Positions 10,263 to 19,708 are shown, numbered from the stretch's first letter. The stretch: 64,000 bases of DNA from Clostridium zeae (GCF_017312485.1 NZ_BMBA01000001.1:186001-250000); one strand, 5' to 3'. A program made the numbers and translations. The notes: a model not told the origin generated them from the letters alone.

Positions 10263-10272
10263 TAATTATTGA

Positions 10273-11049
10273 CTATTTTATTTTCTTTAATTCATCAAGT
10301 AATTTTTCATTAAGAATTCTAATGTGTGTTCCCTTCATTCCTAATGAACGTGACTCGATAACTCCAGCACTCTCAAACTTTCTTAAAGCATTTACTATTA
10401 CAGATCTTGTTATACCAACCTTGTCCGCAATTTTTGATGCAACTAGCAAACCTTCGTTTCCATTTAATTCATCAAAAATATGTTCAACCGCTTCAAGTTC
10501 TGAGTAAGAAAGGGTTCCAATAGCTAATTGAACTACTGCTTTCTTTCTTGCTTCATCTTCAATTTCATCTTGTTTTGATCTAAGAATTTCTAACCCTACT
10601 ATTGTTGCACTATATTCTACTAATACTAAATCTTCATCAGTAAATGGTTCTTTAAATCTTGCAAGTAGAAGTGTTCCTAATCTTTCTCTGTTTCCAACTA
10701 TAGGAACTATTGTAGAAAGCTTGTCCGACATCATACATTCACCTTCACCATCAAAAACGCATTGTCCTTTGTTTGGAAGGTTTGCTAATGTATCTCCTAT
10801 GTTTAATAGTTTACTATTATATTCTTCTGGAAATCTCTTGTCATCCAATATCTTTCTTTTCATTATGTCACATTCAAAGCTATCTGAGAATGTATATCCT
10901 AGTATTTTTCCTTTTCTACTTGATATGTACACGTTACAAGCTAATACTTCGCTTAATAATTTACAAATATCTTCGAAGGCCAAAGGTTCAGTACCGGATT
11001 TTTGCAAAATTTTATTTAACATTCTTGTTTTGTTTAGTAGAGTTGACAT
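10273..11049 (-). CDS. codY: GTP-sensing global repressor CodY
   Basis: Transcription factor that responds to branched-chain amino acids and GTP and represses nutrient-scavenging, and often virulence and sporulation, genes. The start is set at ATG 11049, which has AGGAGG directly upstream and gives the canonical [19 protein letters not shown] and 258 residues. The longer frame adds 19 non-homologous residues. The N-terminal GAF domain (about 1-155) is followed by a linker and a winged helix-turn-helix with [20 protein letters not shown] near residue 205. It follows topA by 218 bp of leader containing a 14-bp inverted repeat. Confidence 0.97.
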   Translation of the reverse strand: MSTLLNKTRMLNKILQKSGTEPLAFEDICKLLSEVLACNVYISSRKGKILGYTFSDSFECDIMKRKILDDKRFPEEYNSKLLNIGDTLANLPNKGQCVFDGEGECMMSDKLSTIVPIVGNRERLGTLLLARFKEPFTDEDLVLVEYSATIVGLEILRSKQDEIEDEARKKAVVQLAIGTLSYSELEAVEHIFDELNGNEGLLVASKIADKVGITRSVIVNALRKFESAGVIESRSLGMKGTHIRILNEKLLDELKKIK

Positions 11050-11083
11050 TAAATTCCTCCTCGTAATACCGATGTTTATAATA

Positions 11084-11149
11084 CAGGGTTTTAATTTAAT
11101 ACACACATAGCACGTACCAATTTAAAATTATAAAAAAATTAAAACCCTG
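11084..11149 (-). promoter_or_regulatory. Inverted repeat in the codY leader
   Basis: Perfect 14-bp arms CAGGGTTTTAATTT (11084-11097) and AAATTAAAACCCTG (11136-11149) enclose 38 nt that include a TATAAT. The start-proximal arm ends 34 nt before the codY ATG. It may be an mRNA hairpin or a protein-binding site. It is not followed by T residues, so it is not a terminator. Confidence 0.5.
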
Positions 11150-11267
11150 AAAATATTTTTCGAATTTTTTGAATAGTTTAAATTTTAAAAATTTTCACAT
11201 CCAAATCTATATTAGCATACAAAAAAACTTATTTCAACAGTCTTTTCCGCTATTTCGACATATAATT

Positions 11268-13352
11268 CTACTTTTCATCATTTTGAACAGGAACTTTGTT
11301 GCCGCATTCTTTGTTTGTACATTCTAAATACTTACCTTTGCTTTTACTATATCTAACAACCATATGTGAATTACAATGGCTACATTTTTCTTTTGCTGGT
11401 TCATACCAACTAACAAAAGAACATTCTGGATAGTTAGAGCATCCGTAGAATTTATTACCTTTTTTGCTTTTCTTAACAACTACATTTCCATTGCAAAGCG
11501 GACACTTAGCATCGATTTCTTCAACTATTGGTTTAGTATTTTGGCAATCAGGATATCCAGGACATGCTAAGAAGTTACCAAAGCGGCCTTGTTTTATCAC
11601 CATCATCTTACCACATTTATCGCATTTAACATCACTTACTTTATCTTCAATTACTACTTTTGATACTTCTTTTTCTGCCTTGTCTAAGGCTTCTTTTAGT
11701 GGTCCAAAGAATTCATCAACGATTTTTTCCCATTCTACTTTTCCTTCTTCGATATAATCAAGCTTATTTTCCATATCAGCTGTAAAATCAGCATCAACAA
11801 TTTGCTTAAAGTAATCACTCATAATATTATTTACAATAATACCAAGCTCAGTTGGGAATAAATTCTTCTTTTCTCTTTGTACATATTTTCTGCCTAAGAT
11901 TGTAGATATTGTTGGAACATAAGTACTTGGTCTTCCGATTCCATTTTCCTCTAGTACCTTAACAAAAGAAGCTTCAGTATATCTTGGTGGTGGTTGAGTA
12001 AAATGTTGTTTACCTAATATACTATCATAGTTTAGAACTTCATTTTCCTCTATTTCTGGAAGTAATACACTTTCTTCATCTTCATCAGTTGTATACTCGT
12101 ATACTTTCATGAAACCATCAAATTTAATAGTGGAACCAGTAGCTCTTAACTTATAATCTCCATTGTTTATATCAATGGTATTTGTATTAAGAACACATGA
12201 TGCCATTTGACTTGCTATAAATCTTTCCCAAATAAGCTTATATAGCTTATATTGTTCTGATGATAGATTACTTTTTGCAATTTCAGGTGTTATCTCAACT
12301 AATGATGGCCTAATTGCTTCATGAGCATCTTGTATATTCTTTTTACCTCTATATACTCTTGGACTTTCAGGTATATAACTATTTCCATAAATGTCACCAA
12401 TAAATTGTAAAGCACTATCTTGAGCTTCCTTGGATATTCTTACAGAATCGGTTCTCATATATGTTATAAGTCCCACTGTTCCATATCCTTTAACTTCAAC
12501 ACCTTCATAAAGTTGTTGGGCAATTGACATTGTTCTCTTAGTTTGAAAGTTGAGTTTTCTACTAGCATCCTGTTGAAGAGTACTTGTTGTAAAAGGTGGT
12601 AGGGGATTTTTATTCTTTGTTCCCTTTTTAACTTTTGCAACTATAAAATCGTTTTTCTTTAGCTGTTCTATTGTTTTATTAGCTTCTTCTTCAGTAGCTA
12701 TTTCAAATTTCTTCCCTTTAAGAGTTGCTATCTTAACATTGAATTTTTTATTTTTCTTTTCTAATTTTATATCTACAGTCCAATATTCTTTAGATTCAAA
12801 TTTATTTATCTCTTCTTCTCGGTCACATATTAATTTCAAGGCTGCTGATTGTACTCTACCAGCACTTAGTCCCCACTTAACATTTCTCCATAGAATAGGA
12901 CTTATTTCATAACCAACTAGTCTATCTAAAACTCTTCTTGCCTGCTGAGCATCGACTAAGTTTTGGTTGATAGTCCTTGGGTTCTTTATAGAATTTTTCA
13001 CTGCATTTTTAGTAATTTCGTGAAATTCAACTCTACAAGTATCCATATCAGGTATCTTTAAGATATTAGCTAGATGCCAAGATATAGCTTCCCCTTCTCT
13101 ATCAGGGTCAGTTGCCAAGAATATTTTATCACTTTTCTTTGCAAGTTTTTTTAGCTTATCTAATAAATCCCCTTTACCTCTTATGGTTATATACTTGGGA
13201 TTATAATTATTATCAACGTCAACCCCTAGCTGACTTTTAGGAAGATCTCTTATGTGTCCCATAGATGCTTCTACAACATAATTCTTCCCTAAATATTTAC
13301 TAATTGTTTTTGCCTTTGCAGGCGATTCTACTATTACAAGATTTTGACCCAT
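11268..13352 (-). CDS. topA: DNA topoisomerase I (type IA)
   Basis: Relaxes negative supercoils by transient single-strand cleavage. The TOPRIM domain has E9 and the DPDRE acid cluster (D82, D84). The catalytic tyrosine is Y298 in GLITYMRTDS. Three C-terminal four-cysteine zinc ribbons follow, with CDKCGKMM, CPLCNGNVVV and CSHCNSHMVV as their first halves. At 694 residues it is the usual Firmicutes form. ATG start with GAGGAG upstream. It lies between dprA and codY, an order common in clostridia. Confidence 0.97.
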   Translation of the reverse strand: MGQNLVIVESPAKAKTISKYLGKNYVVEASMGHIRDLPKSQLGVDVDNNYNPKYITIRGKGDLLDKLKKLAKKSDKIFLATDPDREGEAISWHLANILKIPDMDTCRVEFHEITKNAVKNSIKNPRTINQNLVDAQQARRVLDRLVGYEISPILWRNVKWGLSAGRVQSAALKLICDREEEINKFESKEYWTVDIKLEKKNKKFNVKIATLKGKKFEIATEEEANKTIEQLKKNDFIVAKVKKGTKNKNPLPPFTTSTLQQDASRKLNFQTKRTMSIAQQLYEGVEVKGYGTVGLITYMRTDSVRISKEAQDSALQFIGDIYGNSYIPESPRVYRGKKNIQDAHEAIRPSLVEITPEIAKSNLSSEQYKLYKLIWERFIASQMASCVLNTNTIDINNGDYKLRATGSTIKFDGFMKVYEYTTDEDEESVLLPEIEENEVLNYDSILGKQHFTQPPPRYTEASFVKVLEENGIGRPSTYVPTISTILGRKYVQREKKNLFPTELGIIVNNIMSDYFKQIVDADFTADMENKLDYIEEGKVEWEKIVDEFFGPLKEALDKAEKEVSKVVIEDKVSDVKCDKCGKMMVIKQGRFGNFLACPGYPDCQNTKPIVEEIDAKCPLCNGNVVVKKSKKGNKFYGCSNYPECSFVSWYEPAKEKCSHCNSHMVVRYSKSKGKYLECTNKECGNKVPVQNDEK

Positions 13353-13393
13353 TTTTTACTCCTCAAAAACTTTGGAGTGTTCACCCCCTAGTT

Positions 13394-14452
13394 TTAAATA
13401 TTTTTAACATAATAATTTCCTAAAATACACATAATTTCATTATTAAATTGCATTTCAAATAATAACTCATAAATCATTGAGGTGTCAATATCTGTGTTTC
13501 TTATAATTTCATCAATATGAGTAGGTTTATCATTTAATAACCTTATAATTTGAGCTTTTAAGGTATCACTGAAATTTTTATTTTTTTTCATATTGATATC
13601 AAGGCCTTCTAATAAAGTTATTGCATCTAATATAGACGTAGCACCATCTCTTAATAGTCTATTTGTACCTTTACTTTGAGGTGAAAAAATTGTTCCTGGT
13701 ACTGCTAAAACATCTTTACCTTGATCTAATGCATAATTTGCTGTAATTAACGAACCACTCTTCTCATTAGCTTCTACTACTATGACAGCTTTAGACAATC
13801 CACTAATTATTCTATTCCGTCTAGGAAAATTATAAGGTAAAGGTTTAGTTCCTGGAAGAAACTCCGATATAAGACAACCATTTACTTCTATATTTTCATA
13901 TAAAATTTTATTATAAGCTGGATATATTACATCAATACCACAACCTAATACTCCACAAGTGACTCCTTTATTTTCTATGACACTTTTATGAGCTTCTGAG
14001 TCTATTCCATAGGCTCCGCCACTAATTATACATATGTCATATCTGCTTAATTCTCTACAAATAAACTTTGTAGCTTCCCTTCCATAGGACGTACATTTTC
14101 TTGAGCCTACTACTGCTATATTAATCTTTTTATTTAAAATGTCAATATCCCCTTTATAAAATAAACAATAAGGAGCATCGTTTATATTTCTTAAAGAACT
14201 AGGATATCTGTCTTCTGTATATGTTACAAGTCCGATATTATTTTTTATTATGTATCTAGTAAGTTTAGTTATTTCATCTTCTGAAATATTATTCTTAATC
14301 TTTTTATTTACAAGTTTCATAGTTTTATAAGGATTAGAATTGATATTTCTATAAATATTTTCTTCATCTATATATTCATCCAGTAGATTCAATTTTATAC
14401 TATCACTTATAGGTAACATGGAAAACCAAATTTTATAAAAATCCAAAATCAA
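13394..14452 (-). CDS. dprA: DNA-processing protein DprA
   Basis: Loads RecA on incoming single-stranded DNA during transformation; in clostridia its role is less clear. The Rossmann-like DprA/Smf core has GSRKCTSYG, SGGAYGIDSEAH, FPRRNRIISGLS and EKSGSLITANYALDQG. A C-terminal winged-helix region of about 60 residues follows. The start appears to be TTG at 14452 or the in-frame TTG two codons later (14446), both near AGGAG; no ATG fits. It is 8 bp from comM, so cotranscribed. Length 352 residues. Confidence 0.93.
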   Translation of the reverse strand: MILDFYKIWFSMLPISDSIKLNLLDEYIDEENIYRNINSNPYKTMKLVNKKIKNNISEDEITKLTRYIIKNNIGLVTYTEDRYPSSLRNINDAPYCLFYKGDIDILNKKINIAVVGSRKCTSYGREATKFICRELSRYDICIISGGAYGIDSEAHKSVIENKGVTCGVLGCGIDVIYPAYNKILYENIEVNGCLISEFLPGTKPLPYNFPRRNRIISGLSKAVIVVEANEKSGSLITANYALDQGKDVLAVPGTIFSPQSKGTNRLLRDGATSILDAITLLEGLDINMKKNKNFSDTLKAQIIRLLNDKPTHIDEIIRNTDIDTSMIYELLFEMQFNNEIMCILGNYYVKNI

Positions 14453-14460
14453 TTTCTCCT

Positions 14461-15996
14461 TTATATTATCTGTCCATCAAAAAACTTTCTATAACTTAAA
14501 GCCTCTATTATAGATGCTTTTTTTACATCTTTATCACCATTTAAATCAGCTATAGTTCTAGAAACTTTTAAAATTTTATCCAGACCTCTTGTACTTATTC
14601 TATATTTATCATAAATTTTTTCTATTAAATCTAAGCATTCGTTGTCTAATTTTATATATTTTTTTATTTGACTATGGTTTAATTGCGAATTGAAATTTAT
14701 CCCTATATCTTTGTATCTTTTCTCTTGCAAATCTCTTGCCTTCATAACTCTTTCTTTTATATCTTTAGAGCTTTCTCTTCTCGAACTACTCATTAGTTCA
14801 TTGAAGGGAATTTGAACCACAGATACATACAAATCTATTCTGTCTGCTATTGCTTTTGATAACCTTTTTTGATACTTATTTTTTTCTAAATCAGTGCAAA
14901 TACAACTGGAAAACCCACTGCTATCAACGCTTTTGGCACAAGGGCACTGATTAGCTGCTCCGATAAAAATAAAGTCGGCAGGATATGTTATTTTGCCAGA
15001 AAGCCTCGATATTTGTATCAATTTTTCTTCTAAAGGTTCTCTTAAACATTCAAGAACTCTTCTATCAAATTCTAATAGTTCATCTAAAAATAATACCCCT
15101 TTATGCGCAAGGCTAATCTCACCTACTGCCAATTCTCTTCCACCACCGATAAGGGTATTTTTAGGTGTCGTATGATGAGGATTTCTAAAGGGTCTTAAAT
15201 TAACAAAACCATTTTTATTCTTCAGATTTCCTGAAACACTATATATTTTTGTAACCTCTAAACATTCTTCATAGCTCAAATCTGGTAGTATTGATGATAG
15301 CCTCTTAGCTAGCATTGTTTTTCCAGAACCAGCTGGTCCATAAAGCATAATGTTGTGATTAGATGCAGCAGAAATTTCTAAAGCTCTTTTTGCAGATTCA
15401 TTACCATACACATCACTAAAATCATATTCTATTTCACGGAGCTTAGTAAACTTAACTACTTCATCATGCTTTATTGGTAATTGATCTTCATAAACTAGAA
15501 ATTCTGTAACTTGCTTCAGATTCTTAAAAGGATATATATTTCCATTCCTTATTAGCGATGTCTCTTCTATATTTCCTTGAGGTATAATATAATTATCTAT
15601 TCCTCTATTCTTACCTTCTAATATAATAGGTAAACATCCATTCACAGCATTTATTTCACCATTTAATGATAATTCACCTACTATCATATATTTATTAGAA
15701 TCACTTATTGTAATCTGATTGCTCTCTAGCAGAATGCCTATAGCTATTGGTAAATCTAAAAGAGTACCTATCTTTTTTATATCAGCAGGGGCTAGATTAA
15801 CTACTACTCTTCCAAGTGGAAACTCATATCCGCTATTGATTACTGCAGAACGAACCCTTTCTTTAGACTCTTTTATAGACATATCTGGTAGTCCAACTAT
15901 AGAAAATGAAGGTAATCCTTTATTAATATCCACTTCTACATATACAACTTCACCATCAATACCGTTAAACGATGCACTTATTATTTTTGTTGCCAT
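14461..15996 (-). CDS. comM: Mg-chelatase-like AAA+ ATPase, ComM/YifB family
   Basis: AAA+ helicase family; ComM of transformable bacteria promotes branch migration of integrating DNA. The N-terminal domain opens with the family motif GLPSFSIVGLPD, followed by Walker A GPAGSGKTML (about 220-229), Walker B GVLFLDELLEF and the C-terminal Mg_chelatase_C domain. The start is ATG 15996, seven bases after AGGTG; a GTG three codons earlier overlaps that Shine-Dalgarno and is less likely. Length 511 residues. It is followed by dprA, so two DNA-processing genes are coupled. Confidence 0.93.
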   Translation of the reverse strand: MATKIISASFNGIDGEVVYVEVDINKGLPSFSIVGLPDMSIKESKERVRSAVINSGYEFPLGRVVVNLAPADIKKIGTLLDLPIAIGILLESNQITISDSNKYMIVGELSLNGEINAVNGCLPIILEGKNRGIDNYIIPQGNIEETSLIRNGNIYPFKNLKQVTEFLVYEDQLPIKHDEVVKFTKLREIEYDFSDVYGNESAKRALEISAASNHNIMLYGPAGSGKTMLAKRLSSILPDLSYEECLEVTKIYSVSGNLKNKNGFVNLRPFRNPHHTTPKNTLIGGGRELAVGEISLAHKGVLFLDELLEFDRRVLECLREPLEEKLIQISRLSGKITYPADFIFIGAANQCPCAKSVDSSGFSSCICTDLEKNKYQKRLSKAIADRIDLYVSVVQIPFNELMSSSRRESSKDIKERVMKARDLQEKRYKDIGINFNSQLNHSQIKKYIKLDNECLDLIEKIYDKYRISTRGLDKILKVSRTIADLNGDKDVKKASIIEALSYRKFFDGQII

Positions 15997-16108
15997 CTCA
16001 ATCACCTCTTTAATGATTATTGACCATTTTTAATTTTAATAACAAAAAAGTTATTTTTTTGTTTCAACAGGCAATAATATTAAAAATATATTATAAGGGG
16101 ATAATAAA

Positions 16109-16474
16109 ATGAAAAAGATGAATAAATCCATAGGAACTACAGGAGAAAATATAGCTTGCAATCTCCTTTTAAGTGAAAAATACAATATCATTAAGAAAAA
16201 TTTCAATTGTAGAAATGGAGAAATAGATATAATTGGATGGGATAAAGAAATACTTTGTTTTATTGAAGTAAAAACAAGATACGACTCAGCATTTGGAAGT
16301 CCAATGGAAGCCGTATCTTTTAGTAAAGTACTAAGCATAAAAAAAGTTGCCAAATACTTTATACATAAATATCAATTATATAATGTAAATGCTAGATTTG
16401 ATATTATAGAAGTATATCTAAATCATAGAAATGCAGATATTAAGACTAATTTAATAAAAGATGCATTTAGGTAA
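16109..16474 (+). CDS. YraN family endonuclease-like protein (UPF0102)
   Basis: Small protein of 121 residues of the UPF0102/YraN family, which has a restriction-endonuclease-like fold of unproven function. The family core is visible as NFNCRNGEIDIIGWD then FIEVKTR, which supply the D, E and K of a PD-(D/E)XK-type site (about residues 34-55). ATG start with AAGGGGA seven bases upstream. It is the only plus-strand gene in a long minus-strand run: divergent from comM and convergent with rnhB. Confidence 0.88.
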   Translation: MKKMNKSIGTTGENIACNLLLSEKYNIIKKNFNCRNGEIDIIGWDKEILCFIEVKTRYDSAFGSPMEAVSFSKVLSIKKVAKYFIHKYQLYNVNARFDIIEVYLNHRNADIKTNLIKDAFR

Positions 16475-16500
16475 ACAGTTTTTCTGTTACAAAATGCATC
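16460..16500 (+). terminator. Hairpin spanning the yraN stop codon
   Basis: GATGCATTT (16460-16468) pairs with AAATGCATC (16492-16500), and an inner GTAAACAG/CTGTTAC pairing fills the stem. It covers the stop codon of the yraN-family gene. No T run follows on either strand, so termination is uncertain. Confidence 0.45.
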
Positions 16501-16530
16501 ATATTAATAGATAACTTGATAATATTAAAA

Positions 16531-17367
16531 TTATTTTTTAGATAGTATGTTATTGAGAAACGACATTCTATGTATTTCACATGTTCCTATTTCATGAATT
16601 GCATCTACATGTTTTTGCGTCCCATAGCCTACATTATCCTTAAAACCATATCCAGGATATATAAGATCGTATTCTTTCATAAGTCTATCTCTATAAACTT
16701 TAGCAATTATAGAAGCACATGCAATAGAGGCGCTTTTTGCGTCTCCTTTTATTACAAATTTATTAGGTTTATTCAAGTTTCTAACTGGATATCCATCAGA
16801 AAGAACCAATTGAGGCTCTATAGGCAAAGTTCTACAAGCATCTAAGAAAATCTTATTATTACAATGAGCTATTCCAAGTGTATCTATTTGCTTATTATCA
16901 CATACAGTTATACTATAGGCTAGCGCCTTTTCTCTTATGATAACATCTAATTCCTCACGTCTTTGCTCGCTTAATGCCTTAGAATCCTTTATACCCAAGA
17001 TTATATCGCCTAAGTTATTAAGGTCTAAAATTACAGCTGCACCTACTATAGGCCCAGCAAGAGGACCTCTGCCAACTTCATCAACCCCTGCAACGTATCT
17101 AAAATTACTAAATTGTTTATCAAACATGTACATAGCTCTAACTCTGTTGTACTCTGCTTCTTCCTTTTGAATTGAGGTTTCAATTTTTTTAGCTAATGCA
17201 AGCACGTTCTTTCTTTTATCACCAGAAAGAATATTAGCAAGCTCTGACAGCTCTTCTCTATTACTTAAGTTAATAGATACTGATGCAGCTAAGGCTTTAA
17301 CCTCCTTAAAACTAATATTATGTAAGTTTTCTTTCAAATAAATAATGCTATCCTTCAATTTCTTCAC
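16531..17367 (-). CDS. rnhB: Ribonuclease HII
   Basis: Removes ribonucleotides and RNA from RNA-DNA hybrids. The catalytic GVDEVGRGPLAGP places D96 and E97. Further motifs are DSKALSEQRREEL, LSDGYPV and KGDAKSASIACASIIAK. An N-terminal extension of about 85 residues before the catalytic domain resembles that of other Firmicutes RNase HII proteins. The frame opens with GTG at 17367, but the TTG at 17358 has better spacing to AAGGTG. The 5' end overlaps rbgA by about 20 bp (11 bp if TTG is used), so translation is probably coupled. Confidence 0.95.
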   Translation of the reverse strand: MKKLKDSIIYLKENLHNISFKEVKALAASVSINLSNREELSELANILSGDKRKNVLALAKKIETSIQKEEAEYNRVRAMYMFDKQFSNFRYVAGVDEVGRGPLAGPIVGAAVILDLNNLGDIILGIKDSKALSEQRREELDVIIREKALAYSITVCDNKQIDTLGIAHCNNKIFLDACRTLPIEPQLVLSDGYPVRNLNKPNKFVIKGDAKSASIACASIIAKVYRDRLMKEYDLIYPGYGFKDNVGYGTQKHVDAIHEIGTCEIHRMSFLNNILSKK

Positions 17368-18214
17368 CTTTCCAAGGAGTCTCTAAAGATACATTACCTA
17401 TCTTTCCGCCTCTAAATTCATCTAATAAAATAGAAGCTATTCTATTGTAATCAATCTCTCCACCAGATACAATTGCCCCTCTTTTTCTCGCAATCATATT
17501 TAAAGTATCAGTTGGCTCTTCAGCAACTGCTTCTAATTTATATCTAGTTTTTAGTAATTCAGGATTAGTATTCTGTAACCTCTCTACTAGCTTTAAAGAA
17601 AGCTCTTCCGTATCCATAATTTCATCTTTAATTGCACCTGTAAAAGCTAAGTTTAATGCAACTTCATCGTCTTCAAACTTTGGCCAAAGCACACCAGGAG
17701 TATCAAGAAGCTCAATACCAATAGAGGTTTTAATCCATTGTTTATTTTTAGTGACACCAGGCCTATCACCAGTTTTAGCTATATTGTTTCTTGCCATCTT
17801 ATTTATGAAAGTAGACTTTCCAACGTTAGGAATACCTACAACCATAACTCTTGTTATAATCTTAGCTAATCCTTTTGCTTTTAGCCTTTCATGTTTTTCC
17901 TTTAGCAATTCCATTAATGCAGGTTTAATATTTTTTATACCATCACCCTTAAGACAATTAACTTCGATTGCTCTAATTGACTCACTCTTTAAAGCATTAA
18001 TCCAAGCCTTAGTAGTCTTGCTATCTGTAAGGTCACTCTTGTTAAGTAGAATTAATCTAGGTTTATCTTTACATAATTCATCTATGTCAGGATTAGCACT
18101 AGATTTTGGAATTCTAGCATCTCTAATTTCAATAACAGCATCTACTAACTTTAAATTTTCTTTAATCTCTCTTTTGGTTTTCACCATATGGCCAGGAAAC
18201 CAATTTATCGCCAT
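17348..18214 (-). CDS. rbgA: Ribosome biogenesis GTPase YlqF/RbgA
   Basis: Circularly permuted GTPase that matures the 50S subunit. The motif order is permuted as expected: G4 NKSD (58-61), G1 GIPNVGKST (127-135), G2 threonine in RPGVT, and G3 DTPG (171-174). The C-terminal ANTAR-like helical domain is present. 288 residues; ATG start with AGAAAGG. The next gene rnhB overlaps its 3' end. Upstream is a 320 bp gap containing the rplS terminator, so rbgA probably has its own promoter. Confidence 0.96.
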   Translation of the reverse strand: MAINWFPGHMVKTKREIKENLKLVDAVIEIRDARIPKSSANPDIDELCKDKPRLILLNKSDLTDSKTTKAWINALKSESIRAIEVNCLKGDGIKNIKPALMELLKEKHERLKAKGLAKIITRVMVVGIPNVGKSTFINKMARNNIAKTGDRPGVTKNKQWIKTSIGIELLDTPGVLWPKFEDDEVALNLAFTGAIKDEIMDTEELSLKLVERLQNTNPELLKTRYKLEAVAEEPTDTLNMIARKRGAIVSGGEIDYNRIASILLDEFRGGKIGNVSLETPWKGEEIEG

Positions 18215-18276
18215 AAAATCATTCCTTTCTTATTCAAAAACATATCCTATATAATGCAACAAAAGCATTATATTCA

Positions 18277-18346
18277 CATTCATATATTCATAGATTTATA
18301 TACTCATAGACTTATATAAGTGTATAGATATATCAATATATGAATG
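18277..18346. repeat. Large imperfect palindrome upstream of rbgA
   Basis: The outer arms CATTCATATATT (18277-18288) and AATATATGAATG (18335-18346) are perfect 12-bp complements. A perfect centre CTTATATAAG (18311-18320) and several partial pairings lie between them. The A/T-only middle makes chance pairing likely inside, but the outer arms contain G and C pairs. Confidence 0.55.
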
Positions 18347-18493
18347 TAAATTATATATATTTATATAGTTTCATATACAACAATTAGTTCAATAGTAATA
18401 GTATACCTATGTATTTATCAACTATGTTACAATTAACTGCACAATCAATCTTAAAATAAAATTATAATCATAATAAAAAATTGTCATTATAAT

Positions 18494-18517
18494 AAAAAAC
18501 GGAGCTAAATTAGCCCC
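18494..18517 (-). terminator. rplS terminator
   Basis: Plus-strand GGAGCTA (18501-18507) / TAGCCCC (18511-18517), one wobble pair, six T residues on the minus strand. It ends the ylxM-to-rplS transcript. Confidence 0.8.
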
Positions 18518-18534
18518 TGTCTTTTAATTAAATA

Positions 18535-18879
18535 TTAGATTAATTCTTTAACCTTAGCTGCTTTACCTACTCTATTTCTTAGGTAGAATAACTTAGCTCT
18601 TCTTACTTTACCTCTTCTTGTAACTTCAATCTTATCTATGATTGGAGCATTTAGTGGGAAAGTTCTTTCAACGCCAACGCCATAAGCTATTCTTCTAGCA
18701 GTGAAAGTTTCTCTTAATCCACCATTTTGTCTCTTAATTACAACACCTTCGAAAACTTGGATTCTTTCTCTTGTACCTTCTTTAACTTTTACGTGAACCT
18801 TAACAGTGTCACCTACGTTAAATTGTGGTAAATCAGTTCTGATTTGTTCTTGTTCAATTGCTCTTAATATTTCGTTCAT
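18535..18879 (-). CDS. rplS: 50S ribosomal protein L19
   Basis: Structural protein at the 30S-50S interface. The start is the second of two nearby ATGs (18879), eight bases after AGGAGG, giving 114 residues beginning [12 protein letters not shown]. The first (18885) is only two bases from the Shine-Dalgarno. The signature [20 protein letters not shown] is present. It is the last gene of the SRP/ribosomal block after trmD, and its upstream 100 bp may contain an autoregulatory leader. Confidence 0.97.
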   Translation of the reverse strand: MNEILRAIEQEQIRTDLPQFNVGDTVKVHVKVKEGTRERIQVFEGVVIKRQNGGLRETFTARRIAYGVGVERTFPLNAPIIDKIEVTRRGKVRRAKLFYLRNRVGKAAKVKELI

Positions 18880-18903
18880 GTGCATTCCCTCCTTAGTAAT
18901 AAT

Positions 18904-18965
18904 GTGACGTTCTTACCATATGTAAATATGACAGAGGACCGCCCGTACTAGCACAATGGTAATTT
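18904..18965 (-). promoter_or_regulatory. Candidate L19 leader RNA
   Basis: The trmD-rplS spacer can fold with TTACCAT (18913-18919) pairing to ATGGTAA (18956-18962) around a GC-rich centre (ACGGGCGGTCC, AGAGGACC region) that stands out from the AT-rich surroundings. Firmicutes rplS genes often carry an L19-binding leader at this place. I infer identity from position and shape only. Confidence 0.45.
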
Positions 18966-18982
18966 TAACACATGTAATTTAT

Positions 18983-19708
18983 TTAATCAACATTTTTTTC
19001 ATTTTCTTTAAGTAGCTTTATATCTTCTTTAGTGAGTTTTATATGTTGAAATAAATCTGGACGTCTTTCCTTAGTAATCCTAAGGGACATTTTCCTTCTC
19101 CATTTTCTTATGTTCTCATGATGACCTGATAAAAGAACACTTGGAACTGATTCATCTTCAAAAACTTCTGGTCTAGTATACTGAGGATGCTCTAATAATC
19201 CACTATAAAATGATTCCTCAACAAAACTTTCCTCACTACTTAAAACTCCTGGAACTAGTCTGCAAATACTATCTATTATAGGTATAGCAGCCATTTCTCC
19301 TCCAGTAAGTACAAAGTCTCCTAAGGATAATTCTAGATCAAAATATTTATAAGCCCTCTCATCTATACCTTCATAGTGACCACAAACAAAAATAACTTCA
19401 TCAAGCTTAGATATTTCTTTAGCTATTTCCTGATTGAAGGTCTTTCCTCTTGGTCCTAAAAAAATCACTTTTCCATTATTATTCTGTCTTACAGTTTTGA
19501 TGCAATCTACCACAGGTTGAGCACTCATAACCATACCGGCACCACCACCATATGGATAATCATCTACTTTTTTATGTTTACTAGCTGAAAAATCTCTAAT
19601 ATTAGTAGTTGTTATATCTAAAATGCCACTATTTCTTGCTCTACCTATTATACTATGTTCAAACACACTAAACATTTCAGGAAAAAGTGTAAGGATATTA
19701 ATCTTCAT
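18983..19708 (-). CDS. trmD: tRNA (guanine-N1)-methyltransferase TrmD
   Basis: Methylates G37 next to the anticodon, preventing frameshifts. It is a SPOUT-class knotted methyltransferase of 241 residues. Visible motifs are LTLFPEMF at the N-terminus, [18 protein letters not shown] (substrate and SAM site) and [10 protein letters not shown] in the knot. ATG start; it overlaps the 3' end of rimM by 11 bp. Confidence 0.97.
   Translation of the reverse strand: MKINILTLFPEMFSVFEHSIIGRARNSGILDITTTNIRDFSASKHKKVDDYPYGGGAGMVMSAQPVVDCIKTVRQNNNGKVIFLGPRGKTFNQEIAKEISKLDEVIFVCGHYEGIDERAYKYFDLELSLGDFVLTGGEMAAIPIIDSICRLVPGVLSSEESFVEESFYSGLLEHPQYTRPEVFEDESVPSVLLSGHHENIRKWRRKMSLRITKERRPDLFQHIKLTKEDIKLLKENEKNVD

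Larger units (their letters stand above)
9783..10272. other. Intergenic region between rpsB and codY
   Basis: A 490 bp gap without a credible gene. It contains the rpsB leader with a small CCCT/AGGG hairpin near 9840-9850, an rpsB promoter candidate (9897-9925), family A copy A2 (9957-10240) interrupted by family C copy C1 (10096-10192), and the codY terminator (10234-10262). Confidence 0.75.
18215..18534. other. Intergenic region between rbgA and rplS
   Basis: A 320 bp AT-rich gap. It holds a 70-bp imperfect palindrome (18277-18346), which is in the likely promoter or leader region of rbgA, and the rplS terminator (18494-18517). I see no gene. Confidence 0.7.

Noticed and set aside
10721-11110. 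Long plus-strand frames antisense to codY
   Set aside because: Shadow frames of a conserved gene; no ribosome site, no recognisable protein.
16038-16061. Terminator AATAAC/GTTATT upstream of the yraN-family gene
   Set aside because: A 6-bp A/T-rich stem in an A/T-rich divergent promoter region; its T run faces the plus strand, where no gene ends.
16051-16353. 100-codon minus-strand frame opposite the yraN-family gene
   Set aside because: It is antisense to a gene with clear family motifs and has no Shine-Dalgarno.
17751-18254. 167-codon plus-strand frame inside rbgA
   Set aside because: Antisense shadow of a conserved GTPase and lacks a ribosome site.
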